From Glandiceps talaboti (lineage: Eukaryota > Hemichordata > Enteropneusta > Spengelidae), in the NCBI RefSeq assembly GCF_964340395.1, contig NC_135551.1, positions 8,916,379-8,980,378 of the forward strand: a stretch of 64,000 bases of DNA, given 5' to 3'. The translations under genes were made by a program, and so were the position numbers. The notes under the pieces were generated by a model. The model was not told the origin of the DNA. It saw only the letters and a program-made list of their open reading frames with translations, and ran no database searches. The stretch's first letter is position 1. The number at the start of each line of letters is the position of its first letter. This document shows, piece by piece, positions 57,219 through 64,000 of the stretch.

Positions 57219-58565
57219 GTAAGTTATGATAATAAAAAGTAGATATTTTAAATTAGCACTGATGAAGGAAAAAACTTGGTCGAAAGTAGTTGTCCCATTG
57301 AGATCGTGACAGTAGTACTATTTAGCAGTGAGGTTAATATAGACTGTACTTACTGACTACCTGACTATACAGTGTGTATGTGTACTTGTGTACGTACGCC
57401 AACTGCCAGTGTTTGAACCGCCATTCATATACACCCGTACTTCACGTGAAAGTCTGTGTAATTGAAGGTCTGATCGGTTGTCAGTCTTTAAAGGGTTTTG
57501 TGAAATCGCCATTACCAGAAAAAAATCAGAACAGTTCAGGAAAGGCTAAATAATTTATTACGGTGATCACTGAGCATACACTGCGTTCCACGGTAGCTGG
57601 GTGATATCTTCCGCTATCGCTAGCTAGAGCACACTGACTAGTCTTAGACACATTCCGGAGAACACGTTCGTATACAGCCCGACGAACCTCTGGCTCTGTT
57701 CTAACTATCAGTCACATCATGATCTGCTCTCAACCCTGCGAACAATGCATTACATTTTGCATTTATAAATGACTGGTCTTCATTCACTGACAAGGAAACC
57801 GAAGTTATACAATAAGGTCATGAATATGTCTAAAAGGAACTGCAATGCACTTATATATAATAAGTATGCGCGTGTTTTGTTTTTGTTATTCATCGGCGCG
57901 GCGATATTGGCCGGTACGTAGATGTTGCTATCGCAATAAAAATCCCCATTATTGGTTACCAGCTTGTAACGTTATACTATAGTATATACTTTGCAAATGT
58001 AATTTATGTTTCTTATCTGGTGAAATAACTTTCAATTCAATTCAAGACTCGTAATCACAGCCAACAAAAGATCGTTGCCAGTGTCGTAATATAATACTCC
58101 AGGACGCAACATCTTGTCTACATGCTCACTTGTAAACATGTAATTGTCAATATTTAGTGAAAGGGCCATCAAAAGTAAGCTGCAGTATATTGGATAAATA
58201 TTAACTTGGTCGCAAGACTGTTAAACACAAGTGACAACAGGTCACATCCGCGTGTTGTTTCACTTACCATTCCGAGATAATTACTTGGAGCATGTGTAGC
58301 CACAGGGGCCCCAGGTACCGTGTTACAACAATCAAACTAGCAAACAAAAAATAAATAAATAAATAAACATCTAGTGTCTGTTTGCTAGTTTAATGGCCTT
58401 ATCATTTGTCATTTTTTGTTTGATTCATGGGCCCCTGTAGTGTAGCATAATTGTATTCATGTATAATCCATTTTGTATTTCATTGTAAAGAGCTTACCTT
58501 GTACTTGCATGTCATTCCATAGTTGGTGAGTAGTTTGAAATATACATCTATTTTATTTTCTACAG

Positions 58566-58677
58566 GTGTACTTGCCACCACTGTCAAATCATGCCACATG
58601 GTCAGAATGTATGTTGCAGGGAGATACCCAACATAGCAGCAAAACTACAAGCAGATATTGAAGAACCATATCCAGAG
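58566..58677 (+). CDS. P2X7-domain gene, exon 2 (cysteine cluster)
   Basis: Acceptor ttttctACAG|G and donor GAG|GTACGT bracket 112 bases. The phase fits exon 1 exactly (TG+G giving Trp). It encodes CTCHHCQIMPHGQNVCCREI then PNIAAKLQADIEEPYPE. The C-x-C-x2-C-x2-MP...CC pattern is the start of the intracellular zinc-binding ballast domain of P2X7 receptors, found widely in invertebrates as a stand-alone domain. Confidence 0.8.
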
Positions 58678-58866
58678 GTACGTCTTAGTGTCTGTATATG
58701 TAGTTGTCTATACATCTGATGTTCTGCAGTTTCAAATGTTTTATCAGTTCTTGAACTCTACAAAATCTTTTTAATGTGTTTCCAGATTTTTATTCAAATG
58801 TGTTGTATTATTCTCACATGTCACAATTGTCATTACTACATGTGTGTCTTTCTTGTATGATTACAG

Positions 58867-59139
58867 TGTATTACAGAACATCCTGGATTTCTTGCTTTGT
58901 GTACCAACCATTGGGTGCTAGAAGTTACCTGGCTGCAATATAGACAACAATATGATGACCCCATAGAAGGACCATACCTCCACCTGGCATTGAAGATGAC
59001 TTTTATTTTGTTGGTTTCCAACACAGCGAGTGATTTTTTTGTTGAAGCTTTTTTTTATCTATGCAAATGTCACATTTTCATACTTGTATGTGTGTGCATA
59101 GTATCCTCTAATCACACCCTAGTGGTAAAACCATACTAG
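58867..59139 (+). CDS. P2X7-domain gene, exon 3 (truncated end)
   Basis: Acceptor gattACAG at 58866, phase 0. It reads CITEHPGFLALCTNHWVLEV then TWLQYRQQYDDPIEGPYLHL. CITxHPGF...C...WVL...YRQxYxD is the signature of the P2X7 C-terminal domain. After this the family normally continues with a YRxxAYRQ...RWCWG block and a basic VLPSC end; here the sequence departs (LALKMTFILLVSNTASDF...) to TAG 59137, so the end is lost or in an exon that I did not find. There is no channel part, so this is not a receptor. Confidence 0.75.
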   Translation, partial: CITEHPGFLALCTNHWVLEVTWLQYRQQYDDPIEGPYLHLALKMTFILLVSNTASDFFVEAFFYLCKCHIFILVCVCIVSSNHTLVVKPY

Positions 59140-59679
59140 CATAATGCTGTAACAACATCCCTATTATATTTTGGGTGTTTACATTGTTTACAATACTTCT
59201 ACTGATTTTCCATACATGACATACAGAACACAATATTACTTTCATTCCTATTTTCATCCACTGGCTTTAGGACAGTGCAGTGCAGTGCAGTGATCTGTAA
59301 GAATTTATCTCTTTTAGCAACCTCCTAGTGTATTTACTGTTTTATGTATGTTGATAAGGCATACCTTGTGATAACTTTCTGCATATTTAGTATATCTGCG
59401 GGGACAGTCCCAGACGAGCCGTAAACTATTTCATTGTTCTGCATTTACCAATCTTTGTTTGTTTGTTTTTGAGGGGGGGGGGGTGATGATTATAAATGTT
59501 GGTAATAAAGAAATCCTAAAAATGTTTATCTATTAAGTGTTTTTGTTTGCATTTCTTGGCAATCTTTGGTTTGGGCCATCGAACCCATAACATAGATTGA
59601 CTCTTCTGAAATCGCTAACATTGAATCCAGGCTAAACATTGAAAATGGTCAAAACTGACAAGAAAAATAACAGTCACTT
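59140..59679. other. No gene seen
   Basis: Non-coding; contains a (CAGTG)n run near 59276-59292 and a G9 run near 59474. Confidence 0.4.
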
Positions 59680-60180
59680 GGACTAAAATTTGCCAGTGTA
59701 TATCTGGTGACAGCTACCAAAACCTACTCACATTAAATAATTACTTTTTACAAAACAAATGACACCATAAAGGACCACGAATTTTATGCAAATATATGCA
59801 AATTAAGCATATTACAGGATTTCCCATGGAAATGCATTAGGAATAGGTGAAAGTGGATTAATTGGTGTTAAAATGAATTGCATGGCAAAATCAACCCAAG
59901 TAACCTACTCACATTACATAATTACTTTCTACAAAACAAATGACACCATAAAGGACCACAAATTTTACGCAAATATAGCATATTATGTGATTTCCCATTG
60001 AAATACATGCTGTATAGGTAAATTGAAAAAAATGTTAAAATGAATTGCATGGCAAAATCAACCCAAGTAACCTACTCACATTACATAATTACTTTTTACA
60101 AAACAGATGACATCATAAAGGACCACAAATTTATGCAAATTAAGCATATTATGGGATTTCCCATTGAAATACGTGGAGAA
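59680..60180. repeat. Tandem repeat, about 170-180-bp unit, 3 copies
   Basis: Each unit has CCTACTCACATTA, ATAATTACTTT, ACAAAACA(A/G)ATGACA, CATAAAGGACCAC and GATTTCCCAT(T/G)GAAAT. Units begin at about 59723, 59904 and 60071. The internal TTTATGCAAAT motif recalls that in the 4-kb element at 10.6-14.6 kb but the rest differs. Confidence 0.85.
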
Positions 60181-61018
60181 AATGGAGAGAGTAGAAACGA
60201 AAAATTCAATTTTGTGCTTGTGTAAACATTACTATGGATGGCGAGTCGACGTTGACCCAACGTCTGTCTTCCCTACCATTTCGTCCTGGCATGCTGGTGC
60301 CTCGACTGTCGGGGCTGCATCGGCTGAAACTGTTTCCTCTTCAGCTTGCTTCGGTACATGTGAAAAGTCAGAGAGCAACCGCTGGCATCTCGCCATTGTG
60401 GCCCTCAACGCTAGTACTTACTGACTGTGAGCGTCCATTTTGTAAATGAAAAGCATTTGATTTGGATACGCTGACCTGAGATGTAGACTAACCTCAGCCC
60501 CGATTACCCGACTACTTTTGCAGTTACATCGTTTATATGCATTTGTATAGATACATGTGAAGTTACAAAGAGGGATGGGTAATTAAATTTCGGTATGAGG
60601 TATACTACGACGAGTTTCGAAAAGGTTGTGAACTGTCAATATACGGCGTATGCGGACTCCAAATTGTTGCGCCCGAAAAGGCGCACAGACTTTAGAAATA
60701 GTGGCCAATCGAATATTTTTAGCGCAAATTGCGCAATGGCGCGGCCTAGATCGAACACTGAATGTCAGATAACAAATAGTATTACAGTTTGTGCTTCAAT
60801 AAATCGATTTTATAAACTTCTATAAGCTCTAAGTTCTAGTAAAAAACAAAAAACACAACAAAACAAAACAAGAAGGGAACGACCATGATGAAACGAGGAA
60901 AAAGATACATCAAGCATTAAAATACTAAACTGTACGCTGAGCATTCACTCGCTGGCTGAGCCTCTTTGAAAAGAAGTGTGTTTCATATAAAATGACTAAT
61001 GTACAGCGTACCGATCAA
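60181..61018. other. No gene seen
   Basis: Short frames of 60-86 codons lack domains. A CpG-containing stretch lies at 60650-60760. Confidence 0.4.
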
Positions 61019-62371
61019 ACATTACTCGGATGTTGGTGGTGGTGGTGGCGATGACGATGACGATGACGGCAGTGGTGGGTGCCGAGGCTGCATATCAGCG
61101 TATGGCGAGGGGTACATGCCCGACGTATACTGGAGCACAGACAGTTGATAATAAGGTGAATTGATATTGTGTGACTGTGTCCGTAATAAAACTGTGGTAT
61201 TGTGAGAGCTGGATGGTATGACTGGATTACGGTGTTCGATATATCCTCTGTTGGGACATGACCATGTACATCAATATTGTATGCATCGTGTTGAACCACT
61301 GACGTAGACGTACTTTTCATTGGCACATACTACTTGCAAGTTGAGCACACCTTTTATCTTGAGATTGCACACGTGGTCTTTTACTTTGGAGTGAAATTCC
61401 ACGCATCTCTAGAATTTTCTGGACTTGATTTTTACTCTTTTTTGGTTCTTTAACTTCTTGGTTTCTGGTAAAAGAGTCTATTATATCTGGCCATAGTTCA
61501 CATACGTCATATATGCATATAGGTACTTTACCATTGTAGTATAGCTGCGTAATATGGCAATATCGGGGTTAACCATACTTGACAAACACGACCATTGCGC
61601 AAGTATTTGTCCGGGTTTGAAAATATGAGATACGGTTGTATTTTGCTTTCAAAACTGGAACATAGTGATTCGGCAACATTTTTCTTTACCTCCAGTTCTG
61701 TTTGGAGCCCTTTGAACTCATTTTCTGCTTTTACTTTCACCTGTGCTAGTGTAGTCAACTCTTTCTTGGCTTTAATGTGCAAGTCAAGTTCACCGCAAAT
61801 GATGACATCATCACACGTTTCAGAAGGGCATTTAGACTTTGTATGGCCAACTCGTTTTACGCGATGTGTCTTTAAACACTTTAGGATTGTAGAGAGATTC
61901 CATTTCACGGTATTTTTCTGTTAGCTTTTCGTACTCCATGCGTTTCATTTCGACAGCTCTTTCCTTTTGCTCTATCTCAATCTCAATCGGACTCTTGTAT
62001 ACTTTCGGCTTTGTTTTCGCTTGGTTCGGGTCAGAATAGTTTAGGGTTCGTCGTGGTCGAGTGTGTGACTCCGTATCAGTTTGCATCACGTTCGCGTCAT
62101 GCATTACGGCAGCGGCTGGTGACGATCCCTCGTCAACTTTAACACTCACAACAGGTGTATTACTTCCACAGAAACGCTGGAAACGACTGAAACTTCTGTC
62201 ATTGTGCAAATCAATGTATGTCCCTTCGGTATCTCTATAACTAATACGAAGCAGGGTTAATCGACACAGAATAGTGACTTCGTTCTTCAGGAATTTGCAA
62301 AAATCAGCATAGTCCACCAGGCACAGGTCACTGTACCCAACTTCGACGATAGTACACTCGTGGCAGGCCAT
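61019..62371 (-). pseudogene. Unrecognised gene with at least three frameshifts
   Basis: Starts at ATG 62371 in a perfect Kozak context (ACCATGG): MACHECTIVEVGYSDLCLVD, then FCKFLKNEVTILCRL (a compact fold, possibly PB1-like), then HTRPRRTLNYSDPNQ and a charged coiled coil (IEIEIEQKERAVEMKRMEYE). It shifts near 61880 to KTHRVKRVGHTKSKCPSETC, CGELDLHIKAKKELTT and LIFSNPDKYLRNGR. It shifts again near 61545 to YNGKVPICIYDVCELWPDII and KSKNQVQKILEMRGISL, and once more near 61320 to NINSPYYQLSVLQYTSG with a Ser/Pro-rich tail ending TSE at about 61019. The co-linear run suggests a single ancestral protein of about 440 residues. I do not recognise the family. Confidence 0.55.
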
Positions 62372-63160
62372 GGTAGTTATAATGGACTTTCACATCGATT
62401 AATTCAACGTCCTTTGAGTACGTTGAAGCCCAGATAGTTGATACACCTAGTTTTGTATCTAACGCAAATGACGTGAATTGTTTTGCCAAATAGTTAATGT
62501 AGTTCCTGGAATTCCCGCTGCAAATGACACATGACCAATGCCCCATGTAGCGTATATGTCTCCTATGGAAGTACAGACAGGTCGCTCTCCAATTAAAATA
62601 AGGATAAAATAAACCACGGTCATTGTAATTAGAAGATGTAAAACATGTTAGTTCATGGAAACTGTGATGTGTTCGTACAGTCCATGATGTTGGGGCAATT
62701 TGGCAAGCTTGTAACTAACGATAACTTTCAGTAGTCTGATAGTCATTTGAAAATATTTATATGACACCTTTAGTTCCCTGACATTGAAATAAAACCAATA
62801 CATTTGTCATGTATATCAGTGATCACCCACGATTATTCAGAAATCATAAAATTATTTATTGCTTTGGGTTTGAATTACTAGTCCGTCTACAAAAATGTGC
62901 TGCCGGTATTTGCTGACAAGACCATCGTATTAGTATTTTTGCGATATGACAAACTCATGGTTGTAGCTGAAATCAAATACAAGTCCAGCTATTTAAATAG
63001 TCTACACGTTTTCGCTAAAATAAAAAATCCATTAAACACGATATGTACAATCAAATGAGTGACACCAGAACATTTCACTTGTAGACATCGACATTGAATT
63101 TGACAGTTCTCATCCGAACGTAATTCAATATACCCCACTCACTACGACGGACGAGTCTAG
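62372..63160. other. No gene seen
   Basis: Would hold the promoter of the minus-strand gene starting at 62371. No TATA box or other element was identified with confidence. Confidence 0.35.
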
Positions 63161-63164
63161 TAAT

Positions 63165-63905
63165 TTATAAATTTAGATAACCAACAGTTCTGTAGAATTC
63201 TACACACTGTGCTGGGGTAATTTCACTAACTGCTCTAAGTATTGCATATTCCATGTTAAGGGCAGCAAGTTGTCTGTGGAACGTCTCTGAAATGTTTTCT
63301 TGAGACATCTGAAGACGTACTTGGGTTAAAATCAGGTGAGTATGTTGGTGTAAATATGTATTCGATGCCTTGGTTATCCAAGAATTCAGACAAAATTTCA
63401 CCCCCTCTATTGTGATGTATCGGACAGTTGTCAACTATTACGACATCGCTCTGGAAAAGTGCAGGTAGCCATTTTCCATCACAGTGTTGGCCGATTCATT
63501 GAAGAAATTGAGGTAGAAATCAGTGTTAGAGGCACCATGAACAACATTTGCGTGAGAAATCCCAAAAGGACTGATTAAAAGATTGAGCGTGAAGTTGGCT
63601 GCTGTAGCATATCGTTGAATTTCATCGGCTGGTAATCCAGATTAAACCCACTTTCATCCATGAATCTAATTCGAACAGGATCAATACCTTGCATAGCTTC
63701 CAAGTAAGCTTCGGTGTATACCAAATTTCTGTCAGTAAATCTCTCAGCGCAGCAGCTGACTTCACCATTTTCTTCCATGTCCACTGTTTCAGTGTGTTTG
63801 TGAGACCACTTCGTACAGCAACGCCAATAGCCGTTTTTGAAACTTCTAAGTTGGCATTGACTGCTAATTTTTCCTTGATCTCCCCATAACTGATTGACGG
63901 TGTTT
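63165..63905 (-). pseudogene. Tc1/IS630-type (DDE_3) transposase relic
   Basis: From high to low coordinates: SISYGEIKEKLAVNANLEVS then KTAIGVAVRSGLTNTLKQW (helix-turn-helix-like), a frame change, RFTDRNLVYTEAYLEAMQG, then VRIRFMDESGFNLDY with the first catalytic Asp. After stops comes LFQSDVVIVDNCPIHHNRGG with the second Asp, TPTYSPDFNP (the third acidic residue would follow), and an open C-terminal piece MSQENISETFHRQLAALNME to YRTVGYLNL, ending at TAA 63165. The DE(S)G...VDNxxxH...TPxYSPDFNP order marks the Tc1/mariner-IS630 family. Several frameshifts; inactive. Confidence 0.78.
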
Positions 63906-64000
63906 CTGTAGCATATCGTTGAATTTCAACGGCTGGTAATCCAGATTAAACCCACTTTCATCCATGAATCTAATTCGAACAGGATCAACACCTTGCATAG
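63606..64000. repeat. 304-bp tandem duplication, second copy cut by the window end
   Basis: The sequence from 63606 (AGCATATCGTTGAATTTCA...) restarts at 63910 and matches for the remaining ~91 bases with two or three differences (for example ATCGGCTGG versus AACGGCTGG). It lies inside the transposase coding region, and 304 is not a multiple of three. Confidence 0.85.

Noticed and set aside
61015-61326. His-rich minus-strand frame ending HRHRHRHHHHQHPSNV
   Set aside because: It is the neighbouring frame of the more convincing Ser/Pro-rich tail of the 61.0-62.4 kb gene.

Overview
This is animal nuclear DNA. It is AT-rich, has long non-coding stretches, carries spliced genes with GT-AG introns, and is dense in transposable elements and tandem repeats. 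The mix of elements is typical of marine invertebrates, probably a non-vertebrate deuterostome or a lophotrochozoan: a CR1/L2-type LINE with N-terminal PHD fingers and a 2A-like peptide, a Penelope-like element, piggyBac, Gypsy, a Harbinger-type relic, a gene with a RAG1-like RING finger, and a stand-alone P2X7 C-terminal domain. I cannot name the species from sequence alone. I found no convincing tRNA, rRNA or CRISPR and no bacterial-style operon.

Layout. From 1 to 1.95 kb there are diverged repeats. From 1.95 to 3.3 kb lies a Penelope-like relic whose GIY-YIG region is split by a 5'-truncated LINE with a perfect 13-bp target-site duplication. From 3.5 to 10.5 kb there is a piggyBac transposase gene. 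It has one intron filled with an 83-bp minisatellite and in-frame stops, and it is cut in two by a complete minus-strand LINE whose 1,239-codon ORF is intact. From 10.6 to 14.6 kb is a 4-kb element bounded by inverted repeats of about 220 bp. From 15.0 to 16.8 kb is a minus-strand Gypsy element whose gag is joined directly to RNase H. From 17.95 to 18.34 kb is a compound microsatellite. From 18.3 to 26.9 kb I see almost nothing coding.

From 26.9 to 29.8 kb is a decayed transposon-like gene. From 30.7 to 31.8 kb on the minus strand is a Kelch-repeat gene with an in-frame TAA inside otherwise continuous Kelch sequence. From 32.4 to 34.5 kb (plus) is an unrecognised gene family, with a second, more decayed copy at 42.7-43.9 kb. 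A Harbinger-like transposase relic (39.6-40.4 kb), a tyrosine-recombinase-like N-terminal fragment (41.2-41.8 kb) and a broken multi-part gene (44.4-48.5 kb) follow.

From 50.8 to 51.3 kb is a foldback element. From 51.9 to 53.0 kb is a gene piece with a RING and zinc-finger module of RAG1 N-terminal type. From 54.7 to 55.8 kb is a lysine-rich/PHD coding piece flanked by inverted repeats. From 57.0 to 59.1 kb is a three-exon gene for a stand-alone P2X7-type C-terminal domain. From 61.0 to 62.4 kb (minus) is an unrecognised gene with several frameshifts. The window ends in a Tc1/IS630-type transposase relic with a 304-bp tandem duplication.

Most coding sequence here belongs to mobile elements or their remains; there is no evident pathway. 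The LINE ORF is intact over 3.7 kb, so the many single-base frameshifts and stops elsewhere are more likely real decay than sequencing noise. The two observations most worth following are the RAG1-type RING gene with the Kelch gene about 20 kb away, and the P2X7-domain gene.
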